From: JABMQB01 sp963678235
GTDB taxonomy: Bacteria; Bacteroidota; Bacteroidia; Bacteroidales; Prolixibacteraceae
NCBI GenBank assembly: GCA_963678235.1
Contig: OY782766.1
Location: 4,868,314-4,932,313, forward strand
Reading direction: 5' to 3'
DNA: 64,000 nt
The notes beneath the pieces are model-generated. The model made no database searches. It worked only from the letters and a program-made list of their open reading frames with translations, and was not told the origin of the DNA. Below are positions 1-8,280 of this stretch, in pieces (positions within the stretch are counted from its first letter, which is position 1; every line of letters begins with the position of its first letter). Made by a program: the position numbers and the translations under genes.

Positions 1-591
1 TTTTACAATACGTTGGAAATCGAAGGCATTTTTTACGCGGTTGTCCGAAATTACGTCTAATTCAGCCAGGCTGTCGGGTAGGACATAAACCGAATCGGCA
101 AACAAACGCATGCCTTGCCCAGGAGGGATCAACGCCAATTTGCTATCCAGATTTTCCAATTCCTCATTTGGAACAATAAGCTCCTTATTTGCATATTCTT
201 CCAATACACCTTCTTTGATTTGCTCCAGTCTTGTTTGTTTCATTTTTCGGGAAATAAAACCTTTAACCATAAGTGAATCAGGCACATTTCCAGGCAAGCG
301 GTCTACAAAATTTTTACCGGGATCAACAGGAAGTGACCGAATATTATTTATAATTATATCAATAGGTTGGTCATTGACAAAATGGATTAATCCATTCACA
401 TTTCCCCCAATTTTAGGATCAGATATAAGCCAGTCGTTTCCTGAGAAATATCGGTTGAGGTATTGTATATAGTTTTGTACGGTACTGTCATTTGAACTAA
501 AAATCCTTTGACCATGGGGCGTATCTTGAGCAAACGATTGTGTGAGATAAAGGGAAAACAAAAAGAATACGAGTTGCTTTTTTAGCGACAT
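1..591 (-). CDS. secreted protein of unknown function, C-terminus cut by window edge
   Basis: An open frame on the minus strand starts at the ATG at 591 and runs without a stop to base 1, giving 197 residues of a longer protein. Residues 1-22 form a typical signal peptide (basic start, hydrophobic core, ending SFAQ), so the product is exported. The rest is soluble-looking and mixed charged, with several NxxxD-type turns and a predicted helical stretch around residues 110-150. I do not recognise the family and the C-terminal part is missing. The upstream gap to the next gene is about 300 bases, consistent with its own promoter. Confidence 0.7.
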   Translation of the reverse strand, partial: MSLKKQLVFFLFSLYLTQSFAQDTPHGQRIFSSNDSTVQNYIQYLNRYFSGNDWLISDPKIGGNVNGLIHFVNDQPIDIIINNIRSLPVDPGKNFVDRLPGNVPDSLMVKGFISRKMKQTRLEQIKEGVLEEYANKELIVPNEELENLDSKLALIPPGQGMRLFADSVYVLPDSLAELDVISDNRVKNAFDFQRIVK

Positions 592-894
592 ATTTTACTT
601 TTCTTGTTAATTGTTAAAATCCTGCACCCGTTATTAATCGGGAATATTACAGATACTTTAGTTGCTATCAATTTTTCTTCAATGTGACAAGGATTTCGCT
701 TTTTTAAATCCAATTACTAAATACTTTAATCACATGCTTTTGTGTCAATTTAAATATTATTCATCTAATAAAAATGAGTATTTTCAATGTATAGTGGTTT
801 AGTTAATTATTTATTTTCAAACGAAAAGTTACTTCCATTGGTATGATGTACAAGCAAAAATTTTACCAAAAATTATGGATGCATAGATTTGGGA
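592..894. other. intergenic gap, AT-rich, no gene seen
   Basis: About 300 very AT-rich bases lie between the start of the secreted protein and the end of the CYTH gene. I see no open frame of useful length, no RNA gene and no clear terminator. It must carry the promoter of the minus-strand gene ending at base 1, but no convincing -33/-7 pair stands out. Confidence 0.5.
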
Positions 895-1359
895 TTATTC
901 CCATTTGGTATACGGATAGTGTGCCAAAGAAGAATTATAATACCTTTTATCCCCTGTTACTTCCTCTGATACCCATGCGGGTTTTACAATAGCTTCATTT
1001 TCATCGACCAATTCAATCTCCGCCATAATAAGCCCACGGTTTTCGCCTAAAAACTCGTCCACTTCCCAAAGTTTGCCCTCAAACCTAATATGATGCCTTA
1101 TTTTTTCTAAAGGAGGAAAAACAGCCATTTTTAACATATCAAAAGCATCTGGCAACGGAACCTGATATTCAAATTCATCACGTGTTATCCCCGTAGTTTT
1201 TCCTTTAATGGTTATATATGCATTTTGACCAATTACCCTCACCCTAACGGTCCGTTCCGGATCAATCGATAAATATCCCTGGGTAATGGCAAGCGCTTCT
1301 CCCTGCTTTTCCCAACTATTTTGATCTACTAAAAACTTTCTTTCAATTTCTTTGGACAT
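895..1359 (-). CDS. CYTH-domain triphosphate tunnel metalloenzyme
   Basis: The 154-residue product opens with the family signature ExExK (E4, E6, K8 in SKEIERKF), which binds triphosphate and divalent metal in the CYTH/TTM fold. Later acidic and basic strand pairs (RVRV, YITIKG, EFEYQVPL, EVDEFLGENRGLIMAEIEL) match the antiparallel tunnel strands of the small bacterial members. Family members hydrolyse inorganic triphosphate or act as class IV adenylate cyclases, so the substrate is not settled here. An upstream in-frame ATG at 1398 would add 13 residues without homology, so I chose 1359, where the ExExK motif sits at its usual distance from the start. Confidence 0.88.
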   Translation of the reverse strand: MSKEIERKFLVDQNSWEKQGEALAITQGYLSIDPERTVRVRVIGQNAYITIKGKTTGITRDEFEYQVPLPDAFDMLKMAVFPPLEKIRHHIRFEGKLWEVDEFLGENRGLIMAEIELVDENEAIVKPAWVSEEVTGDKRYYNSSLAHYPYTKWE

Positions 1360-1521
1360 GATTGCATTATTATAAAAATTAAAATTACGCATATCCAATA
1401 CAAATTCTGCATGTTTACTCTTTTCATTCGTTATATGCAGAATAAATTAATATTGATAGTAAAAAATGAACTCAGTTGTTGTTAAATTTGTCAATTAACA
1501 CAAAACAAGCGTACCCTTATT

Positions 1522-2076
1522 ATGTTTAGCAGATCAGAAGCATTAAATTTTTTGGATGCAAATATCCAATCCGTAAATATGAGAAAGCATTGTTTGGCAG
1601 CCGAATCGGTAATGCGGGTTATTGCCAGGCACCTGGGAAAGGATGAAGATGAATGGGGGCTTGCTGGGTTGCTTCATGATATTGATGTTGAAATCACCAA
1701 TGCCGATCCTTATACCCATGGTCCGTATGCCGAAAAAATGCTTGAAGGAAAGCTTTCGGCAGAAGCAATTGATGCAATTGTTATGCATAACGAAGTAGCA
1801 ACCGGGAAAGAAAGGGTTAGCGAATTTCAGCACGCACTTGCGGCAGGTGAAACAATTACCGGGCTAATTACTGCTACTACACTCGTTTATCCCGACAAAA
1901 AACTGGCAAGTGTAAAGGCAAAATCAATTACCAAGCGAATGAAACAAAAAGCATTTGCGGCATCGGTTAAGAGGGAAAACATTATGGAATGTGAAAAAAT
2001 CGGGATCCCAATTAATGAATTTGCCCAACTTGCTTTAACAGCAATGAAGGAAATAAGCGATGATTTGGGTTTATAG
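1522..2076 (+). CDS. HD-domain phosphohydrolase-like protein
   Basis: A 184-residue cytoplasmic protein with a compact HD domain. H23 lies in an early helix, the HD doublet is H52-D53 in the motif LLHDID, and a further His near residue 88 (VMHNE) supplies the usual metal set. Small HD proteins of this kind are mostly uncharacterised phosphohydrolases or nucleotidases. The start ATG follows about 120 AT-rich bases after the divergent CYTH gene, and a gap of roughly 170 bases separates it from the ilv promoter, so it is probably a single-gene unit. The substrate cannot be named from sequence. Confidence 0.82.
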   Translation: MFSRSEALNFLDANIQSVNMRKHCLAAESVMRVIARHLGKDEDEWGLAGLLHDIDVEITNADPYTHGPYAEKMLEGKLSAEAIDAIVMHNEVATGKERVSEFQHALAAGETITGLITATTLVYPDKKLASVKAKSITKRMKQKAFAASVKRENIMECEKIGIPINEFAQLALTAMKEISDDLGL

Positions 2077-2249
2077 AAATTTAAAATTTGCTGGTTTTTC
2101 TGATTATTAAATTTAACTATTCTTAAGAAATAGGATTGCAAAGTTTTTTGTGCAATTATTAAAAATGACTTAAATCATATAAATTGAAAGTGGAACTGGA
2201 CTTGCGGTTAATTTTTTATTTAAAAAACTGAATTTTACTTTCAAATCGT

Positions 2250-2279
2250 TTTGCATCTTAAAATTAATTTTTACTTTTG
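2250..2279 (+). promoter_or_regulatory. predicted Bacteroidota sigma-ABfr promoter of the ilv operon
   Basis: A perfect -7 box TACTTTTG (TAnnTTTG consensus) lies at 2272-2279 with TTTG at 2250-2253, 18 bases upstream, close to the usual 19-21 spacing. It sits about 30 bases before the leader peptide ATG at 2309, exactly where an attenuated transcript should begin. Confidence 0.7.
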
Positions 2280-2308
2280 CCAAGGTTGAAAAACAAGTAA
2301 TCAAAGAA

Positions 2309-2374
2309 ATGAAATTAGTATCTGTCATTATTCTAGTCGTTGTCGTGCTTCTTGGAAGATCTGAGAAAGGCTAG
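2309..2374 (+). CDS. ilvL: branched-chain amino acid leader peptide (attenuator)
   Basis: A 21-codon open frame starts at ATG 2309 and ends with TAG at 2372-2374. Of its 21 residues, 12 are Leu, Val or Ile, with an almost unbroken block from codon 6 to codon 15 (VIILVVVVLL), followed by GRSEKG. It lies just after a predicted promoter and directly before a terminator and ilvD. Peptides of this kind are translation sensors. When charged Leu/Ile/Val tRNA is scarce the ribosome pauses on the block, and when supply is good it reaches the stop codon. The stop codon abuts the 5' arm of the antiterminator. It is too short for ordinary gene callers but has every hallmark of an ilv leader. Confidence 0.9.
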   Translation: MKLVSVIILVVVVLLGRSEKG

Positions 2375-2413
2375 TTTATTGTATAGATTAAAAATATTTA
2401 AGCCTTTCTCAGA
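2360..2413 (+). promoter_or_regulatory. antiterminator hairpin of the ilv attenuator
   Basis: Bases 2360-2372 (TCTGAGAAAGGCT) are perfectly complementary over 13 bases to 2401-2413. The 3' arm is also the 5' arm of the downstream terminator, so the two structures exclude each other. The 5' arm overlaps the last codons and the stop of the leader peptide. A ribosome that finishes the peptide would cover it and let the terminator form. One paused on the Val/Leu block would leave it free to sequester the terminator arm. Confidence 0.85.
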
Positions 2414-2432
2414 AAACGAGAAAGGCTTTTTT
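2400..2432 (+). terminator. intrinsic terminator of the ilv attenuator
   Basis: An 11-bp stem (2400-2410 with 2418-2428), a 7-base loop and a run of six T at 2427-2432 form a standard intrinsic terminator between the leader peptide and ilvD. Its 3' arm repeats the sequence GAGAAAGGCT found at 2363-2372. Confidence 0.9.
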
Positions 2433-2480
2433 CTTGTAAGAATAAAATAAAGGACATAAAAGTATTTAAAGTACTACAAA

Positions 2481-4313
2481 ATGAAAAAGCAGCTAAGAAG
2501 TAATACAACCACACAAGGTAGAAGGATGGCCGGGGCAAGAAGCCTATGGCGTGCAAACGGAATGAAAGAAGAACATTTTGGCAAACCTGTTATTGCCATT
2601 GTAAATTCATTTACACAATTTGTTCCGGGGCATGTTCACCTTCACGATATTGGACAATACATCAAAGGGATAATTGAAAGTAAAGGTTGTTTTGCTGCCG
2701 AATTTAACACCATAGCTATTGATGATGGAATCGCAATGGGGCATGACGGCATGCTTTATTCATTGCCTTCGCGCGATATTATAGCCGATAGTGTTGAATA
2801 TATGTGCAACGGGCATAAAGTGGATGCAATGATTTGTATCTCGAATTGCGATAAAATTACCCCCGGGATGATGATGGCTGCCATGCGTCTGAATATCCCG
2901 GCAATTTTTGTTTCCGGAGGACCGATGGAGGCAGGCGAAGTTGATGGTAAATATTACGATTTGGTAGATGCTATGGTAATGGCCGCCGATGATTCTGTTG
3001 AAGAAAGCAAATTGTCGGTTGTTGAACGTAATGCTTGTCCAACTTGTGGTTCATGTTCCGGAATGTTCACAGCAAACTCGATGAACTGTTTAGCTGAAGC
3101 AATAGGGATTGCACTACCAGGCAATGGAACTATTGTTGCCACGCATGCAAACCGGAAAAGGTTGTTTGAAGATGCAGCCAATAGAATTGTGGATGCAACG
3201 TATGCTTATTATAAAGATGGCGACGAAAGTGTATTGCCACGAAGCATTGCTACAAAAGATGCCTTCCGAAATGCCATGAAACTGGATATAGCAATGGGGG
3301 GATCAACCAATACGGTACTTCACCTTTTGGCAATTGCACATGAAGCAAATGTGGATTTTACCATGTCGGATATTGATGAGCTATCTCGGATTACACCGAA
3401 CCTTTGTAAAGTTGCACCAAGCAGTTCGTACCATGTTCAGGATGTGAACCGTGCTGGAGGAATCCTCGGAATTCTTGCCGAACTGGACAGGGGAGGATTG
3501 TTGGAGACCAGCGTATCAAGGGTTGATGGACTTTCGTTGAAAGATGCCTTGGCAACATTTGATATTATGAACGGAGCGGTATCCGATGAAGCAACGAAAA
3601 AATACAAATCAAGTCCGGGTGGAGGAAGAAACCTCGTAATGGGCTCACAAGAAAGCTATTATAAAGAACTGGATACCGACCGTAAAAAAGGGTGTATCAG
3701 GGAAATTGAAAATGCTTATAGCCAGGATGGCGGTTTAGCAGTTCTGTATGGAAATATTGCATTGGATGGTTGTATTGTTAAAACAGCCGGGGTTGATGCT
3801 TCGATTTTGAAATTTACAGGAACTGCCAAGGTTTTTGATTCGCAGGAAGATGCATGTAACGGAATCTTGGGTGATAGCGTGCAGGCAGGCGATGTTATTA
3901 TTATCCGTCACGAAGGGCCCAAAGGAGGGCCAGGCATGCAGGAAATGCTTTACCCAACTTCCTATCTAAAGTCGGTTAAGCTTGATAAAGCTTGTGCTTT
4001 AATTACCGATGGAAGGTTCTCAGGAGGAACTTCCGGTTTATCTATAGGTCACGTTTCACCTGAAGCTGCCGCCGGGGGTGCAATTGGACTGGTGCAGGAT
4101 GGCGACAAAATTGAAATTAATATTCCCGAAAGGAAAATAAATATGTTGGTTTCTGAAGAGAAATTGGCTGAAAGAAGAAAAGCTGAAGACGCGAAAGGAA
4201 AAGATGCCTGGAAACCTGCCGTTGAACGCCCGCGAAATGTAAGCAAAGCATTAAAGGCATATGCTAGCCTTGTTTCTTCATCGGATAAAGGGGCAATAAG
4301 GTTAATAGATTAA
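2481..4313 (+). CDS. ilvD: dihydroxy-acid dehydratase
   Basis: IlvD dehydrates 2,3-dihydroxy-isovalerate and 2,3-dihydroxy-3-methylvalerate to the 2-keto acids that are aminated to valine and isoleucine. The 610-residue length is normal for the family. Iron-sulfur and metal residues are visible: C123 in SNCDKITPGM, the CPTCGSCSG motif at 186-194 and D81 in the AIDDGIAMGHDG segment. The C-terminal swivelling domain contains LITDGRFSGGTSG, which is highly conserved. It is the first structural gene after the attenuator and precedes ilvB by about 90 bases, so its transcription should depend on leader-peptide translation. Confidence 0.97.
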   Translation: MKKQLRSNTTTQGRRMAGARSLWRANGMKEEHFGKPVIAIVNSFTQFVPGHVHLHDIGQYIKGIIESKGCFAAEFNTIAIDDGIAMGHDGMLYSLPSRDIIADSVEYMCNGHKVDAMICISNCDKITPGMMMAAMRLNIPAIFVSGGPMEAGEVDGKYYDLVDAMVMAADDSVEESKLSVVERNACPTCGSCSGMFTANSMNCLAEAIGIALPGNGTIVATHANRKRLFEDAANRIVDATYAYYKDGDESVLPRSIATKDAFRNAMKLDIAMGGSTNTVLHLLAIAHEANVDFTMSDIDELSRITPNLCKVAPSSSYHVQDVNRAGGILGILAELDRGGLLETSVSRVDGLSLKDALATFDIMNGAVSDEATKKYKSSPGGGRNLVMGSQESYYKELDTDRKKGCIREIENAYSQDGGLAVLYGNIALDGCIVKTAGVDASILKFTGTAKVFDSQEDACNGILGDSVQAGDVIIIRHEGPKGGPGMQEMLYPTSYLKSVKLDKACALITDGRFSGGTSGLSIGHVSPEAAAGGAIGLVQDGDKIEINIPERKINMLVSEEKLAERRKAEDAKGKDAWKPAVERPRNVSKALKAYASLVSSSDKGAIRLID

Positions 4314-4402
4314 GGGTTTCCGAAATCAAAATTATCGAGATTAGAAAATAATTGGTGAAATATATGAAGCTTGGGGCTTAAAGCTCAAAGCGTGAAGCTA
4401 AA

Positions 4403-6109
4403 ATGATAAACATGAGTACAAAAAAAGTTACAGGATCCGAAGCCGTAATTCTTTCCTTATTGGAAGAAGGAGTTGATACCATTTTTGGGTACCCTGGAGG
4501 GGCAATTATGCCCGTTTACGATTCCTTGTATGATTACGATCAAAAAGTTAAACACGTATTAACCCGTCACGAGCAAGGAGCGGTGCACGCTGCAGAAGGA
4601 TATGCAAAAGTTACAGGAAAAGCTGGTGTCTGTTTTGCTACGTCAGGTCCGGGGGCAACAAACCTCATCACAGGTATTGCCGATGCTATGATTGATTCAA
4701 TTCCGCTGGTGTGTATTACAGGTCAGGTAACTTCACCACTTTTGGGTACCGATGCTTTTCAGGAATCAGATGTTGTGGGTATTTCAATGCCGGTTACTAA
4801 ATGGAACTTTCAAGTTACAAGGGCGGAAGAAATACCGGAGGCAATCGCACAAGCTTTTTATATAGCCCAAACCGGAAGGCCAGGTCCTGTATTATTGGAT
4901 ATTACAAAAGATGCCCAGTTTGCAGAAATTGATTTCAGTTATGAGAAGTGCACAAAAATAAGAAGCTATGTGCCTGAATTTCCTGTGAAAAAGGAAAAAA
5001 TTGCTGAAGCGGTAAAGCTTATCGATGAAGCCCAAAAACCGCTCATACTTTTCGGTCAGGGTGTAATTATTTCAGGTGCCGAAGAGGAATTCAAAAATTT
5101 TGTTGAAAAATCAGGAATACCTGCCGCATGGACATTGCTTGGCTTATCAGCATTTCCAACCGAACATCCTTTAAATGTTGGAATGCTTGGAATGCATGGG
5201 AATTATGGTCCAAATTTATTGACCAATGAGGCTGACTTGATTATTGCCGTAGGAATGCGTTTTGATGATAGGGTAACCGGAAAGGTATCGGAATATGCAA
5301 AAGATGCAAAAGTTATCCATATTGAAATTGATCCAGCTGAAATCGATAAAATTATTAAAGCAGATGTTCCAATTGTTGGTGATGCCAAAAAGGCTTTAAT
5401 GCTTTTAACTGATGCAGTGAAACAAAATTCGCACGAAGAATGGCTCAATGAGTTTAAAAAATGCGATGAAATTGAACAGGAGAAAGTTATCAATAAAGAT
5501 GTAAATCCCACAAAAGTTGGGCTGACCATGGGTGAAGTAATCCGGATGGCCAGTGAAAAAACCAACCATGAAGCTGTTTTGGTAACCGATGTTGGACAGC
5601 AACAAATGGTTGCTGCAAGGTATTTTAAATTCAGGAAATCAAAAAGTGTGGTAACTTCTGGTGGCTTGGGAACAATGGGGTATGCACTTCCGGCAAGTAT
5701 GGGGGCACAACTTGGTGCACCAGACCGTACAGTGGTTGCTGTAATTGGCGACGGTGGATTTCAAATGACTATCCAGGAATTGGGGACTATCTGGCAAAAT
5801 AACCTTCCGGTAAAAATCATTATCTTAAATAATAATTTCCTGGGAATGGTTCGTCAATGGCAACAGTTGTTCTTCGAAAAAAGATATTCATTTACCGAAT
5901 TGCACAATCCCGATTTTATTAAAATAGGCGAAGGATTCGGTATACCCGGTCATAAAGTGGAGAAAAGGGAAGATCTGGACAGCGGGTTACAGAAAATGTT
6001 TGACCATGATGGTCCATATCTTTTAGAAGTTGTTGTTGAAAAAGAAGACAACGTTTTCCCTATGGTGCCAACCGGGGCTTCAGTTTCTGAAATAATATTG
6101 GAACCTTAA
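4403..6109 (+). CDS. ilvB: acetolactate synthase, large catalytic subunit
   Basis: This thiamine-diphosphate and FAD-dependent enzyme condenses pyruvate with pyruvate or 2-oxobutyrate, the first common step of branched-chain amino acid synthesis. The N-terminal PYR domain shows GYPGGAIMPVYDSLYD and the catalytic-Glu region RHEQGAVHAAEGYA. The C-terminal PP domain carries the ThDP-binding GDGGFQMTIQEL followed by ILNNNFLGMVRQWQ. The 568-residue length is normal. A second in-frame ATG at 4412 (MSTKK) is an equally good start because no strong ribosome binding site decides between them. It is followed 27 bases later by its regulatory subunit. Confidence 0.96.
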   Translation: MINMSTKKVTGSEAVILSLLEEGVDTIFGYPGGAIMPVYDSLYDYDQKVKHVLTRHEQGAVHAAEGYAKVTGKAGVCFATSGPGATNLITGIADAMIDSIPLVCITGQVTSPLLGTDAFQESDVVGISMPVTKWNFQVTRAEEIPEAIAQAFYIAQTGRPGPVLLDITKDAQFAEIDFSYEKCTKIRSYVPEFPVKKEKIAEAVKLIDEAQKPLILFGQGVIISGAEEEFKNFVEKSGIPAAWTLLGLSAFPTEHPLNVGMLGMHGNYGPNLLTNEADLIIAVGMRFDDRVTGKVSEYAKDAKVIHIEIDPAEIDKIIKADVPIVGDAKKALMLLTDAVKQNSHEEWLNEFKKCDEIEQEKVINKDVNPTKVGLTMGEVIRMASEKTNHEAVLVTDVGQQQMVAARYFKFRKSKSVVTSGGLGTMGYALPASMGAQLGAPDRTVVAVIGDGGFQMTIQELGTIWQNNLPVKIIILNNNFLGMVRQWQQLFFEKRYSFTELHNPDFIKIGEGFGIPGHKVEKREDLDSGLQKMFDHDGPYLLEVVVEKEDNVFPMVPTGASVSEIILEP

Positions 6110-6136
6110 AACACTGATAGCATTAAAAATAAGATT

Positions 6137-6679
6137 ATGAAAAAAGAATTTATTATAACGGTATTCTCTGAAAACCATATTGGATTACTTACCAGGATCA
6201 CCATTGTTTTCACAAGGAGAAAAATCAATATAGAGAGTTTAACGGTATCAGAATCTGCAATTCCGGGTATTTTTAAATTCACAATTGTTATTAACAGCAC
6301 GAAAGAACAAACGATAAAAGTTGTTGGGCAGATCGAAAAGCAAATTGATGTATTAAAGGCATTTTACCACACCAATGAGGAAATGATTTATCAGGAGATT
6401 GCCCTTTACAAAGTGAGTACCGAGGAGCTGTATAAAAGCGATTCGATTGAGAAAATGGCAAGAAATGCCGGCGCCAGGATTTTGGAAATTACCCGCGAAT
6501 ATACAGTGATTGAAAAAACGGGCCATAAAGAAGAAACCCAGGCTTTATTTGATGAATTGAATCAATTTAAAGTATTGCAGTTTATCCGCTCGGGTAGGGT
6601 AGCCATTACCCGCGACCCGATTGAAAGGTTGTCGGAGTTTCTTAATGAAAGAGATGCCTTCCTTAACCAGCAAGATTAA
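6137..6679 (+). CDS. ilvN: acetolactate synthase, small regulatory subunit
   Basis: A 180-residue partner of IlvB. The N-terminal ACT domain (residues 4-75, with FSENHIGLLTRITIVFTRRK and IESLTVSES) binds the feedback inhibitor valine in this family. The C-terminal domain (about 85-165) matches the usual two-domain IlvH/IlvN form. The ACT domain contains the conserved N-H-x-G-x-L-x-R pattern that contacts the effector. It is the last gene of the ilvDBN unit and is followed directly by a strong intrinsic terminator. Confidence 0.94.
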   Translation: MKKEFIITVFSENHIGLLTRITIVFTRRKINIESLTVSESAIPGIFKFTIVINSTKEQTIKVVGQIEKQIDVLKAFYHTNEEMIYQEIALYKVSTEELYKSDSIEKMARNAGARILEITREYTVIEKTGHKEETQALFDELNQFKVLQFIRSGRVAITRDPIERLSEFLNERDAFLNQQD

Positions 6680-6692
6680 CATTGTTAAGAAT

Positions 6693-6733
6693 AAAAAAGA
6701 ACCGTTCTTTTAATAGAGAACGGTTCTTTTTTT
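6693..6733 (+). terminator. intrinsic terminator after ilvN
   Basis: AGAACCGTTCT and AGAACGGTTCT arms around an 8-base loop are followed by seven T, ending the ilvDBN transcript. The preceding A-run also makes it workable in the reverse direction for the convergent corrinoid operon. Confidence 0.9.
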
Positions 6734-6786
6734 ACTCCTTTTTGATGAAACATCCTAATGGATCATTATTTTTTTAACTCACAAAC

Positions 6787-8274
6787 CTATGGTAAAGCCA
6801 TTTTATCCACATATATTTCCTGAAAGTCAGGTTCTCCTTCAAGATTGACATGGCTGATTTTGGATAGAATACCATCAATTTCTTTTTCGTTTTGGAATAA
6901 GAACATTTTAGCGCCAATCAAAGCTGTGTTTCCTTTTTGATAGATTTTTTCAAGCTCTGATTCAATCATTGTGGTTGCCACTACATTTTCAATATTCACA
7001 TAGCTTCCAAATCCACCAGCTATATAAATATCCTGAATGTCGTTCATTGTCGCATCCAGTTTTTTAGTGAGGATAAACAAACCGGCTGAGATGGCAGCTT
7101 TTGCCAATTGAAATTCGTATAGGTCCTTTTGTGTTAGTATCACCGGGGTTTGAATTTCAATACTCTCGCTGCAGGATAAAATCTCACAGAAATTTCCAAT
7201 CATTCCTCGTTTTCGAAATGTAGCAACCGCATCAATAAGGGCACTTCCGCAAATTCCTTTTGGTTTTACATTGCCAATGGTGGTAACTTCAAAAGAATCG
7301 TTGTTTGCTTTAACCGTAGCAATTGCGCCTGTGGTAGCACGCATTCCCATAGAGATGGTTGCCCCTTCGAACGCTGGTCCTGCTGCAGTTGAAGCACACA
7401 CAATCCGATTTTTATTGCCAACCACAATTTCGCCATTGGTGCCCAAATCGATTAAGGCTGTGAGCTTTTCTTTTTTATGGATTCCGGTGGCAGCAATTCC
7501 CGCTAAAATATCGCTTCCAACAAAACTACCAATCGATGGGTAAAACAGTACATTTTCCTGAGCATTGAAATCCCAACCTAGCTCATTTGGCGTAAATCTT
7601 TTTAAGCCCATATTGTCCGACTGAAAAGGGTATGTAGACAAAGGTGTAAGGTCAATTCCGCAAAAGATAAATTGCATAACTGTGTTGCCAACAATACCTA
7701 TTTTTTTAAGTTCCACAGGATGGTTCTTTAGGATATTTTCAATCATTTTTCCAATGTGGACACGAATAATTTCTGTAATTTCAGTTGCTTTTCCACTGAG
7801 CGAAGCTTCAATTCGCGAAATTAAATCGTGCCCAAATTTTACCTGTGGGTTAAGCGAAGATTCAGCCGCAATTACAGCACCTGTTTTAAGGTTTATTAGC
7901 TGGGCGACAATGGTTGTTGTGCCCAGGTCGATGGCAATGCCGAACCCGTCCATCGGGGTAAAAGCAAATTCACTTTCATCGGCTAATATCAGGTGGTTTA
8001 ACTGATCAATTTCGAGTGTAATATCTTCGGTGCAAATGCTATGACAGGCAAGCCGCCAAGTTTCATCCAATTTTAGTTGATCCAGTTTTCGTTGGTGGAT
8101 TTCGTTTATTGTTATTTTACCATGCAGAAGTTTCACTTTGCATTTCCCACAGGTGCCTTTCCCCCCACACGGGAATTCTATGCCATATTCGTGCAAAACA
8201 TCAATCAGAGGTGTGTTTTCATTTGCGCTTAGTTCTTTCTCCAATGGCTGAAGCCTGATTTTATACTGTTTCAT
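6787..8274 (-). CDS. reductive activator of corrinoid proteins (RACE, ASKHA fold)
   Basis: The 495-residue product has an N-terminal plant-type [2Fe-2S] domain with C36, C42, C45 and C77 (PCGGKGTCGKC ... ACHS). A DUF4445/RACE C-terminal ASKHA region follows, with ATP-binding signatures AIDLGTTTIVAQL (about 112-124), LIDLGTNGEIVVG and IYIAGGFGSYV. RACE proteins use ATP hydrolysis to move an electron onto oxidised Co(II) corrinoid proteins and return them to the active Co(I) state. It starts 6 bases after the end of the CobW-like gene and is last in the operon. Its partner is therefore almost certainly the MtaC-like protein at 10854-11519. It is somewhat shorter than many RACE proteins. Confidence 0.92.
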   Translation of the reverse strand: MKQYKIRLQPLEKELSANENTPLIDVLHEYGIEFPCGGKGTCGKCKVKLLHGKITINEIHQRKLDQLKLDETWRLACHSICTEDITLEIDQLNHLILADESEFAFTPMDGFGIAIDLGTTTIVAQLINLKTGAVIAAESSLNPQVKFGHDLISRIEASLSGKATEITEIIRVHIGKMIENILKNHPVELKKIGIVGNTVMQFIFCGIDLTPLSTYPFQSDNMGLKRFTPNELGWDFNAQENVLFYPSIGSFVGSDILAGIAATGIHKKEKLTALIDLGTNGEIVVGNKNRIVCASTAAGPAFEGATISMGMRATTGAIATVKANNDSFEVTTIGNVKPKGICGSALIDAVATFRKRGMIGNFCEILSCSESIEIQTPVILTQKDLYEFQLAKAAISAGLFILTKKLDATMNDIQDIYIAGGFGSYVNIENVVATTMIESELEKIYQKGNTALIGAKMFLFQNEKEIDGILSKISHVNLEGEPDFQEIYVDKMALP

Positions 8275-8280
8275 AGGTGA

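Noticed and set aside
4366..4402. AGCTT/GCTT-rich spacer between ilvD and ilvB as a regulatory hairpin
   Set aside because: Pairing is only about five bases with mismatches and no T-tract; probably a chance low-complexity repeat.
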